Below, piece by piece: positions 10,543 through 16,047 of a DNA stretch of 16,047 nucleotides. Below the pieces are notes generated by a model. The model was not told the DNA's origin, searched no databases, and saw only the letters and a program-made list of their open reading frames with translations. Numbering within the stretch: position 1 is the first letter of the stretch; each line of letters begins with the position of its first letter. The translations under genes were made by a program, and so were the position numbers. The stretch comes from Chloroflexota bacterium (lineage in GTDB: Bacteria > Chloroflexota > Anaerolineae > Caldilineales > Caldilineaceae), in NCBI GenBank assembly GCA_003451595.1, contig DMDA01000053.1, forward strand, positions 19,483-35,529. The letters run 5' to 3'.

Positions 10543-12132
10543 TCATGCCGCTTGCTTGCGCACCAGGCGTAGGATATACGCCAGACGGCTGCGGAACTGT
10601 GCTGGCTGCACCAGCGCCGAAAACAGCACGAATCCCAGGAATGCATAGGCAATCTTCCAGGTGACAGCAAGCCAGAGCGGCAACTCGCTGCCAATGATGC
10701 GCACCAAAAGCCAGTATAGCGCCAGGGTGAGTCCTGCCCCCAGAACTGGACCTGCAAAAGTGTCCCAGAGCGGCAACCGAAACAGGCGCCTCAGCATCAA
10801 GTAGGCGACGAGCAATCCCACCACTGCGGCAAAAACGACAGCAATCGCCATACCGATGGCGCCAGCCGTGTACGCCAGCAGCAGCCCGACGACCGCTAAC
10901 ACCGCAAGTTGCACGAGCGACACCTCGATAATCCGTCGCGGTTGTCCCACGCCGATAAACAGCGCCCCCAGGTTTTCCCACAGCGGACGCATCACAGAGA
11001 CAAGTAGTAGAATCCGCAAAATCGGGACTACGGGCAACCATTGCGCACCAAAGAGCAGCGGCACCAGATCCGGCGCACTCAAGAACAGCGCAAGCGCAAC
11101 CGGCGCCGCCACATTCGCTGAAATCCACAACATCATGGTGGAGGAACGTTCCAATCGTGCACGATCGTCCTGCAACTGGCTGTACGTATACACGGCGGCT
11201 CGCCCAATCACAGCGTTGAGCAACAGAGCAGGCCATTGTGCGATCCGGAAGGCGCGATCATAATACCCTAACGCCGTCGTGCCAGAAACTGTCCCCAGGA
11301 TGAAATTGTCGATCTGCGTTACCTGTCCAGCGATAAAGCTGCCAATCCCGGTTGTGGCGCCAAAACGGATGTAGGCTGCCGCCAGATTGGAGCGATATTG
11401 CCAGCGTAGCCGAAACAACGGGCGCAACGCATAGAGGATGTAGCCTAGCCCAACCAACTGTGAGAGCGCTGAAAATGTGGCAGCCTGAGCAAGCAGACTA
11501 TACTGTCCTTCGTTTCTCCATGCCAATAGAAACGCTGGAATGTAGGAGACGGGCATCACCACGCTGCTGATGATACTGCCCGGCTTGAAGTGGAGATTGG
11601 TTTCTAGCACGACGCCGAACACAGCCAGAAAGCTCTCCAGGAAAGCCAGGGAAGCCATCACCACCGCAACGATGAGCACGGCTTGTGAATAGCCAAGCGA
11701 CAGAAGGAACGGCGCGGCTGCCGCTGTCAAAAGCAGACCGCCCAGCCCCAATAGCACGTCCAGCGTGAACAGCGTGCCGACTGTCTCTCCGTTGACGGCT
11801 TTTTGTTGCGCAAACGCAAAGTTGAGTCCCAACTTTCCGCGCAACTGAAACAGGCTGTAGAAGAACATCCCCAATGCGAACTCGCCGTAGATTTGCGGCG
11901 TGAGCAGTCGCATCAGGAAGATATTGGCTACAAAGCCAAAGGCAAGCGACCAGTAGGAGCTACCCAGCAGCCAGATGCCACCGCGCACGGCACGGAACGC
12001 AATCGGTGTCTGTGCATCGCCTGGAGTCTCCGGAGCACCATCGGAAGGAACAGTTGCGGGCGGCGCCGGCTCAACTAATTCGGATTCATGTGGCGGTTGT
12101 TCCGACTGCGCTGATGCTGAATCTTCAATCAC
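10543..12132 (-). CDS. Wzx-type polysaccharide flippase (MOP/MATE superfamily)
   Basis: A 529-aa polytopic inner-membrane protein expected to flip the undecaprenyl-linked oligosaccharide to the outer face. I count roughly 12-14 hydrophobic segments across residues 50-520. The N-terminal block GGIWLLGSSYWSLAFGFV (51-68) with FLMRLLTPQIYGEFAL is typical of the Polysacc_synt/WzxC-like family (RfbX, TuaB, AmsL), as is GYYDRAFRIAQWP near residue 300. A Pro/Glu/Ser-rich, uncharged-helix-free extension of about 45 residues precedes the first helix, which is longer than usual. The start is GTG at 12132, with an in-frame TGA shortly upstream. No clear Shine-Dalgarno is seen, and the first internal Met is at residue 73, too late to keep helix 1. 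It is the first gene of the polysaccharide block. Lipid or repeat-unit specificity cannot be read. Confidence 0.88.
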   Translation of the reverse strand: MIEDSASAQSEQPPHESELVEPAPPATVPSDGAPETPGDAQTPIAFRAVRGGIWLLGSSYWSLAFGFVANIFLMRLLTPQIYGEFALGMFFYSLFQLRGKLGLNFAFAQQKAVNGETVGTLFTLDVLLGLGGLLLTAAAAPFLLSLGYSQAVLIVAVVMASLAFLESFLAVFGVVLETNLHFKPGSIISSVVMPVSYIPAFLLAWRNEGQYSLLAQAATFSALSQLVGLGYILYALRPLFRLRWQYRSNLAAAYIRFGATTGIGSFIAGQVTQIDNFILGTVSGTTALGYYDRAFRIAQWPALLLNAVIGRAAVYTYSQLQDDRARLERSSTMMLWISANVAAPVALALFLSAPDLVPLLFGAQWLPVVPILRILLLVSVMRPLWENLGALFIGVGQPRRIIEVSLVQLAVLAVVGLLLAYTAGAIGMAIAVVFAAVVGLLVAYLMLRRLFRLPLWDTFAGPVLGAGLTLALYWLLVRIIGSELPLWLAVTWKIAYAFLGFVLFSALVQPAQFRSRLAYILRLVRKQAA

Positions 12133-12191
12133 AAAATGCCGATATCGAGATCATGTATATTACGGTGAATGCTCTCTGCCCCACATCTCCC

Positions 12192-12207
12192 ACGCCCGGA
12201 CGGGCGT
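12192..12207. repeat. GC-rich inverted repeat (hairpin) in flippase leader
   Basis: Perfect arms ACGCCCG (12192-12198) and CGGGCGT (12201-12207) are separated by GA. A two-base loop is too tight, so the real stem would be six pairs with a four-base loop. No T-tract follows on either strand, so it is not a canonical intrinsic terminator. It lies about 60 bp upstream of the flippase start and may be an mRNA leader structure, a protein site or chance. Confidence 0.5.
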
Positions 12208-12247
12208 TCCGTGGCATTCTACCACACGCTGGAAAAGCTTCTCCACC

Positions 12248-12278
12248 ACAGTTTTCCCGGGCAACAGTTTTCCCGGGC
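12248..12278. repeat. Two-copy 16-bp tandem repeat
   Basis: The 15-mer ACAGTTTTCCCGGGC occurs at 12248-12262 and again, without mismatch, at 12264-12278, giving a period of 16 bp. Each copy holds the CCCGGG palindrome. It sits immediately beside the TAG that ends the coding-like remnant and upstream of the flippase leader. That suggests either a paired protein-binding site or a small slippage duplication at a rearrangement junction. Confidence 0.75.
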
Positions 12279-12284
12279 GTGTAA

Positions 12285-12479
12285 CTACCAGAGCAGTTCC
12301 AGCCCATTGGCGGTGAAGGCCTGGCCGGTCTCCGCCGTGCATTGACGCAAGTGCAAGAAGACCTCTGTCACAGCGGAGCCGCCCAAGCGTAGCGATTCTG
12401 CCTTGCTATTGAAGGCGCTGCCACCGGCGATAAACTCCTGGCCGTCGCCCGTGCGAATACGGTCATAAGCCTCCGCATT
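12285..12479 (-). pseudogene. Unidentified 3' gene remnant (64 codons, no start)
   Basis: From the codon after the kinase TAG down to TAG at 12287..12285, this frame reads as protein-like: NAEAYDRIRTGDGQEF, then GGSAFNSKAESLRLGG, then a hydrophobic/charged TEVFLHLRQC and TANGLELLW. Third codon positions are mostly G or C, as in the real genes around it. There is no ATG in the frame and the only alternative starts are internal, so it is not a complete gene. It is in the same frame as the GHMP kinase remnant, separated from it by one TAG. I do not recognise the family. It may be the tail of a different gene brought next to the kinase tail by deletion. A chance open frame is possible but less likely given codon use. 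Confidence 0.45.
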
Positions 12480-12596
12480 CTACTCCAACCGCCGCCGCAC
12501 CACAACCCGCATGCTCTCAGGCAACGGCTGCTCCGTTACGAAGATCACATACCCTCCGCCGCCCGCCCCCGACAGTTTCCAGCCCAGGGCGCATTC
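12480..12596 (-). pseudogene. C-terminal remnant of a GHMP-family sugar kinase
   Basis: The last 38 codons of a kinase of the galacto/homoserine/mevalonate/phosphomevalonate (GHMP) superfamily. The diagnostic third motif is seen in ALGWKLSGAGGGGYVIFV, with the glycine-rich loop GAGGGG followed by hydrophobic strand residues, then QPLPESMRVVVRRRLE and TAG. This matches the C-termini of heptose-7-phosphate kinase (HddA)-like and related sugar-1-kinases, which are often found in polysaccharide loci. Nothing upstream resembles the rest of a kinase: the open frame continues into the helicase 3' end and non-coding sequence, and the ATP loop P-x-x-x-G-L-G-S-S is absent. I read this as a decayed, truncated sugar-kinase gene. 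Confidence 0.75.
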
Positions 12597-12684
12597 CTGT
12601 TCATCCCCTCGATGGATGGAATGCAGCTTCACACAGATGATTCTCTTCTGATCCGCAAGAATCCACCCGCTCTGCGTCTCTGCG
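12597..12684. other. Non-coding stretch between helicase and kinase remnant
   Basis: No gene or terminator is seen. On the plus strand it contains CTCTGCGTCTCTGCGTCATCC (split: CTCTGCGT then CTCTGCGTCATCC, ending near 12691). This resembles low-complexity intergenic repeats found in many GC-rich genomes, but I see only one occurrence here, so no repeat is called. Confidence 0.3.
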
Positions 12685-15015
12685 TCATCCGCCTTCTGTA
12701 TGTCGTCCCTGCATCGACTCTGTGTACTCTGCCAGCACCGTAAACGGCAACGCTGGCGGCAATGGTTTCTTTTCACCCTGGCGCCCGGTGTTGTATGTCA
12801 CGATCAATTCGCGGCGCGCGCGGGTGATGCCGACGTAGAGGAGTCGCAGTCGCTCTGCCACCAGATCCATGCGCGCTTGCTGTGTGGCGCGCCCTGCAAC
12901 ATATTCGTCGAGCGTGCCCATGTGAAGCTGGCGCAGTTGCGCTTCCGCCTCTGCCGCCAGGTTGAGATTGTCACGCACATACCAGCGCTCGCTGCGATAT
13001 TGCTCGTCGGGCAATCCGCTGGGAAAGCTGAAGCTGTTGACCGCTGTCAAATAGACGCGGTCCCACTCCAGCCCTTTCGCAGCGTGCATCGTCGCCACTG
13101 TCACCACACCCGGCCGGGCGCTGTAGCCCGTGCTCTCCTCGGTGAAGCCCAACAGCCGACGCTTGTTCTGCGCAATGTTCTCCAATTCGCCAGCCAGGTC
13201 AGGCAGTCGCCATGTCGGGTTTTCGTTGGCCAGTTTGGCCAACAGCACCGCCAGTCGATGCGTCAGCGCCAGATCGACCGGCTCATCAAAAACGTCGTTG
13301 CCGATGGTCAAGAGCAGCTCGTCGACCGGCAGCACGCCCGCGCGGCTCCAACGCTGCAGATCGGCGCGAAACTCCTGTAACAGCCCGCGAAAGCGCTCCA
13401 TGCCATCCAGCCAGCTCAGGTTGTCAAGAAAATCCCGCTGATCTGGAAAGACAAAGTTCTCTGGCTCGCGCAGCTTGCCCAGCGCCTGCGCAAAGACACG
13501 CACCGGTTCCGGCAATTTATCGCTGTTCCTTGCTGGCGCATCTTCGTCCTGCGGCTGCCGACGCCGCGCCCACTGTGGATACCAGACCTCTTCCCACACG
13601 CGGCGTAGGAGCACGGACGACTGCGGATCAGCTATGTAGCCGGTGATTGTCGCGAGAATACGCGCCGTGGCGCGCGTGCCAGTATTGGTGCGCAACAGAT
13701 CATCGTCCGTGACAATGCCATCGCGCTGCAGACGACTGACAATGACTTCGCCGCGTCGATTGTCTGGCGTCAGAATTGCCACCGTCTTGTCTGGATTGTC
13801 GGCCACCCACCGCTTCACCGTTGTCGCTATGATATCAAGCTCCTCATCGGGCGACAATGTTTTAGCGTAAAAATGAACCGCCGGCTTGCCTGCCGGCGGA
13901 TTGGGCTGTGGATCACCCGGCGGCGTCGGCGCAATGAATGGCGCAGTCAACGCCAACGCCCTGTCCAGCGTCGGATGCGCCTCCTGTGACCAGCGGATGA
14001 GCGCGTTGGCAACGTCGAGAATGGGCAGGGCGCTGCGCCCAGAGTTTGGCAAATCGTATGCTTGTTCGGGATATGCCTGCAAGAACTTTTGCAGAAAGCG
14101 AGTATCTGCGCTGGTAAAGGTGGTGTTGATCGCCTGGTTGGGGTCGCCCACGCGCACCCAGTTGCCGTGCGCCGCCGTCAGCAGCCGCAGCAGCTTCTCC
14201 TGCGCCAGGCTCGAGTCTTGCGCTTCGTCTTCGAGGATGTAAGGCCAGCGTTGCTGCAGTCGCGACAGATAACCCTCGTCCGCGCGCAATGCCTGCAGCG
14301 CCAGCATGATCAGGTCGTCAAAGTCAACTGCGCCGCGCACTTCCAGGCTGCGTTCATAGATGGCGTAGACATAGATGCCAAAGTCGAGCAGCGGAAACAG
14401 CCCCGACTGGCGATCCAGCGATGCACGCAGCTCGCCCGCGCGCGCTGGCAGCTCTTTGGCGACGCGGATGAAGGCGTTTGCCAGGTCGATCGCGTCATCC
14501 TGCAGAAAGCGTTCGAAGCTCCGCGGATTTTGCAGAAGTTCGGGTTTGATGAACGGTGCGAATGTATCAGGATGGGTGTGCAGGTAACTCAGAACCGCAT
14601 CACGCTTGATGTCGTTGGCGGTGCGGTCATCGATGATCTCAAAATCCTCGCTTAGCCCGACCAGCCCCGGACGCTCGCGCACGATGTCGTGCGCCAGCCC
14701 GTGCAGCGTGCGCACACGATAGCCGACGCCTGGCAACAGCCCACGCTCCTGACGTAGAAACTGGCCGATGCGCCCACGAAAGTTAGCGACCGCGCTGTTG
14801 GTAAAGGTGACGACCAGCACCTCGCGCTCATCGAGATGTCCTTCGGCGGCGAGTCGTTCGACCAGCCGCGCCGCGAGCAAGCTAAGTGTGAAGGTCTTGC
14901 CGCTGCCCGGCACGGCGCTGATGCCCATGGGCCCGCCTGTGTATGCCAGAATACGCGCTTGCGCTGGACGCGGGACAAAAGCTGGGTGGGCGCTGTCAGC
15001 GGGCGGCGTACTCAT
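12685..15015 (-). CDS. UvrD/PcrA-type superfamily 1A DNA helicase
   Basis: A 776-aa ATP-dependent 3'-5' DNA helicase, within the 650-780 residue range of UvrD/Rep/PcrA. Motifs in order: Q-type RPAQARIL (16-23), Walker A SAVPGSGKT (33-41), Ia VTFTNSAVANFRGRI (69-83), Ic-type TLHGLAHDIV (103-112), DFDDLIMLAL (231-240), motif II ILEDEAQDSS (260-269), motif III VRVGDPNQAI (287-296), motif V VVTVATMHAAKGLEWDRVY (637-655) and motif VI RLLYVGITRARREL (724-737). The usual motif IV core N-Y-R-S is replaced by LPNSGRS (322-328), and the G-F-R-G-A after motif III by TFTSAD, so single-strand contacts may differ. It starts 2 bp after the SH3b gene stop, with GGTGAG as a weak ribosome site, and is likely co-transcribed with it. 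The probable role is repair or replication restart. No nuclease domain or partner gene is visible. Confidence 0.95.
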   Translation of the reverse strand: MSTPPADSAHPAFVPRPAQARILAYTGGPMGISAVPGSGKTFTLSLLAARLVERLAAEGHLDEREVLVVTFTNSAVANFRGRIGQFLRQERGLLPGVGYRVRTLHGLAHDIVRERPGLVGLSEDFEIIDDRTANDIKRDAVLSYLHTHPDTFAPFIKPELLQNPRSFERFLQDDAIDLANAFIRVAKELPARAGELRASLDRQSGLFPLLDFGIYVYAIYERSLEVRGAVDFDDLIMLALQALRADEGYLSRLQQRWPYILEDEAQDSSLAQEKLLRLLTAAHGNWVRVGDPNQAINTTFTSADTRFLQKFLQAYPEQAYDLPNSGRSALPILDVANALIRWSQEAHPTLDRALALTAPFIAPTPPGDPQPNPPAGKPAVHFYAKTLSPDEELDIIATTVKRWVADNPDKTVAILTPDNRRGEVIVSRLQRDGIVTDDDLLRTNTGTRATARILATITGYIADPQSSVLLRRVWEEVWYPQWARRRQPQDEDAPARNSDKLPEPVRVFAQALGKLREPENFVFPDQRDFLDNLSWLDGMERFRGLLQEFRADLQRWSRAGVLPVDELLLTIGNDVFDEPVDLALTHRLAVLLAKLANENPTWRLPDLAGELENIAQNKRRLLGFTEESTGYSARPGVVTVATMHAAKGLEWDRVYLTAVNSFSFPSGLPDEQYRSERWYVRDNLNLAAEAEAQLRQLHMGTLDEYVAGRATQQARMDLVAERLRLLYVGITRARRELIVTYNTGRQGEKKPLPPALPFTVLAEYTESMQGRHTEGG

Positions 15016-15017
15016 GT

Positions 15018-15569
15018 CTACTCACCCAGAATCTGCACACCCGATGCCGTGGCTTCGGCGACCCACCCCACTACTGTGCGCCCATCTGCCAGGGTCGCCT
15101 GTACATACCACCAGGTCAGATTGTCCGCCGCCTGGTTCTCTCCCAATACGATGACGGTCGCGCCCGGCTCCAAGACGCCGATCACATCGCTGCTTGGTTT
15201 GCTAAGATAGCCGGGTGTGGCGCGCACGTTGACACGGCTGTTGGTCAGGTTGCGCACGCGTTGCTGCGGGGCAAAACGCGTCGAGGTTCCCGTTGTAACG
15301 ACAGCTTCATCCGCTGCGACTGCGGTTGGAGTTGGGGTGTAGGGCGGTGGCGTCCACACGACGCCGTTACCCTGCAATTCTGTCAGGCTCAATTGATTCA
15401 GCCCCAGCGCCACTCCAATACCGCTACAACTGGCAAGCGCCAGCAGACCAAAACCAACGCCAAAGCCAATCCAGAACAATGAACGTGGTCGCCGCTTAGT
15501 CGTTGGCGTTGTTGGCGGCATCGGCGGCATCGGTTGGGATTTATCCAATGTTGAAGGAGATAACTGCAT
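15018..15569 (-). CDS. Membrane-anchored or lipoprotein SH3b-domain protein
   Basis: A 183-aa envelope protein. Residues 1-30 are cytoplasmic-like and Pro/Thr-rich, ending in KRRPR. A hydrophobic segment follows at 31-58. A Pro/Thr stalk WTPPPYTPTPTAV (72-84) leads to a C-terminal bacterial SH3 domain at about 103-182 (NSRVNVRATPG at 110-120, VIGVLEPGATVIVLG at 129-143, WWYVQ at 153-157, VGWVAE at 167-172). Such domains usually bind peptidoglycan or other wall components. Within the hydrophobic segment LALASC (43-48) fits a lipobox (L-A-S-C48), so it could be a lipoprotein, though the 30-residue n-region is long. Later starts at Met14 or Met17 would shorten it. ATG at 15569 has a good AAGGAAG nine bases upstream. 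It forms an operon with the helicase gene 2 bp downstream. Confidence 0.88.
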   Translation of the reverse strand: MQLSPSTLDKSQPMPPMPPTTPTTKRRPRSLFWIGFGVGFGLLALASCSGIGVALGLNQLSLTELQGNGVVWTPPPYTPTPTAVAADEAVVTTGTSTRFAPQQRVRNLTNSRVNVRATPGYLSKPSSDVIGVLEPGATVIVLGENQAADNLTWWYVQATLADGRTVVGWVAEATASGVQILGE

Positions 15570-15578
15570 GGCTCACGG

Positions 15579-15585
15579 CTTCCTT
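15579..15585 (-). promoter_or_regulatory. Ribosome binding site of the SH3b gene
   Basis: AAGGAAG on the minus strand, nine bases before the ATG at 15569. It supports the full-length start over the internal Met14 and Met17, which lack a comparable site. Confidence 0.6.
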
Positions 15586-15600
15586 GCTGCGATGCAACAC

Positions 15601-15634
15601 AAAATGAAAACGGCCAGCCTGCGCAGGCTGGCCG
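15601..15634 (-). terminator. Intrinsic terminator after the 99-aa gene
   Basis: On the minus strand a perfect 11-bp stem, CGGCCAGCCTG paired with CAGGCTGGCCG (15624-15634 with 15611-15621) around CG at 15622-15623, is followed at once by TTTTCATTTT (15610-15601). The stem begins 59 bp after the stop of the upstream 99-aa gene. Only 31 bp separate the T-tract from the SH3b start codon, so little room is left for an independent promoter between them. Confidence 0.9.
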
Positions 15635-15693
15635 ATCACATTGGCAAACGCTGGAAACTTAGCGCCAGGTTCCCGTAACGGGGCGCACAAGCG

Positions 15694-15993
15694 TCACGCT
15701 GGCGCAGTTTCGGCGATGTCGCCCAGCACGCGCAAAACCCCGATGGCGTTTCCCTGCATGTCCAGGCTGGAGTGCTGCAAGAGCACGTCGGCGCTACGAC
15801 CATCTTCCAGGCGGAGCTGCATCTTTTCGTGGCGGTGCAATTCAGTCATCGTCTTGCCAGCGTTAAGTTTGCTGCTCTTGAAGCTGAACCGCAGCGGGCT
15901 GACTTTGTGATTGTCGTTCAGCTGGATGAGCTTGACCTCGTCAAGCACAGCGACGGGGTCGTCCTTACCAGCTAGATATAGCATCGCTTTCAT
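15694..15993 (-). CDS. Hypothetical protein, 99 aa
   Basis: I do not recognise a family. The protein starts MKAMLYLAGKDDPVAVLDEV. The middle KLNAGKTMTELHRHEKMQL is basic and rich in Lys/His. Alternating hydrophobics elsewhere (VKLIQLND, AIGVLRVLGDI) suggest a small soluble, mainly beta protein. No signal peptide, membrane segment or cysteine is present. ATG at 15993 follows AGAGGAGA (16005-16012) by 11 bases. A second ATG nine bases further on is too distant, and an in-frame GTG at 16035 lacks a ribosome site. It is followed by a strong terminator, so it seems to be a single-gene unit. GC-rich third codon positions support it being a real gene. Confidence 0.7.
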   Translation of the reverse strand: MKAMLYLAGKDDPVAVLDEVKLIQLNDNHKVSPLRFSFKSSKLNAGKTMTELHRHEKMQLRLEDGRSADVLLQHSSLDMQGNAIGVLRVLGDIAETAPA

Positions 15994-16047
15994 GGCGTGG
16001 TCGGTCTCCTCTGGTTGGCGTATCCGCCAGTGCACACTGAAACTTGT

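Larger units (their letters stand above)
12133..12284 (-). other. Leader region upstream of the flippase gene
   Basis: This gene-free stretch separates the last remnant stop from the flippase GTG and should carry the promoter of the polysaccharide operon if it has its own. It includes an AT-rich patch at about 12140-12165 (TAATATACAT on the minus strand) that could host a -10 element, and a TAGAAT at about 12215-12220. No -35 hexamer at proper spacing convinces me for either, so no promoter is called. A hairpin and a tandem repeat in this stretch are listed separately. Confidence 0.35.

Noticed and set aside
10439..11236. 265-codon minus-strand open frame overlapping the flippase
   Set aside because: Shifted-frame shadow of the flippase, Cys/Gly/Arg-rich, without hydrophobic helices.
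12192..12207. Hairpin as a terminator for the helicase or remnant transcripts
   Set aside because: No T-tract follows on either strand and the loop is too short.
12480..12776. 98-codon minus-strand frame from 12776 as a complete small gene
   Set aside because: The first two thirds are a shifted read of the helicase 3' end and non-coding DNA. Only the last 38 codons resemble a protein family (GHMP kinase tail), so it is annotated as a remnant.
12700..13380. 226-codon plus-strand open frame
   Set aside because: Antisense to the helicase motif V-VI region, with low-plausibility composition.

Overview
The window is about 16 kb of GC-rich bacterial DNA in which every convincing gene lies on the minus strand, so transcription runs from high to low coordinates. 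Most of it is a surface-polysaccharide (O-antigen-like) locus that makes and uses a CDP-activated 3,6-dideoxyhexose. The right end holds unrelated housekeeping-type genes. The organism cannot be named from the sequence. The high GC, the SH3b protein with a Pro/Thr-rich stalk and the dispersed glycosyltransferase style would fit Chloroflexota (Anaerolineae/Caldilineae-like), but that is a weak inference.

Right end (15993 down to 12685): a 99-aa hypothetical protein is followed by a strong intrinsic terminator. Next comes a membrane-anchored (possibly lipoprotein) SH3b protein, only 2 bp from a 776-aa UvrD/PcrA-type superfamily 1 helicase. Between the helicase and the polysaccharide genes (12684 to 12133) lies a scar of about 550 bp. 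It holds the last 38 codons of a GHMP-family sugar kinase, a 64-codon coding-like remnant in the same frame just after the kinase's TAG stop, a two-copy 16-bp tandem repeat and a GC-rich hairpin.

Sugar cassette (12132 down to 5420): a Wzx-type flippase is followed by glucose-1-phosphate cytidylyltransferase (rfbF), CDP-glucose 4,6-dehydratase (rfbG), the PLP/[2Fe-2S] 3-dehydrase (rfbH), an RfbS/RfbJ-like reductase and an RfbE-like CDP-paratose 2-epimerase. Together these would convert glucose-1-P to CDP-paratose and then CDP-tyvelose. The one missing step is the flavin/[2Fe-2S] reductase (E3, DdhD/RfbI). The order F-G-H-S-E is that of the Salmonella serogroup D rfb cluster.

Assembly genes (5423 down to 1): two GT2 transferases in a relatively AT-rich block, a CgeB-like transferase, a GT4 transferase, a rhamnosyltransferase-like GT2 and the N-terminus of a polytopic membrane protein (GT-C type) that runs off the left edge. 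Most junctions are ATGA overlaps or gaps of a few bases, which indicates one translationally coupled operon. No RNA gene, CRISPR array or intact mobile element was seen.
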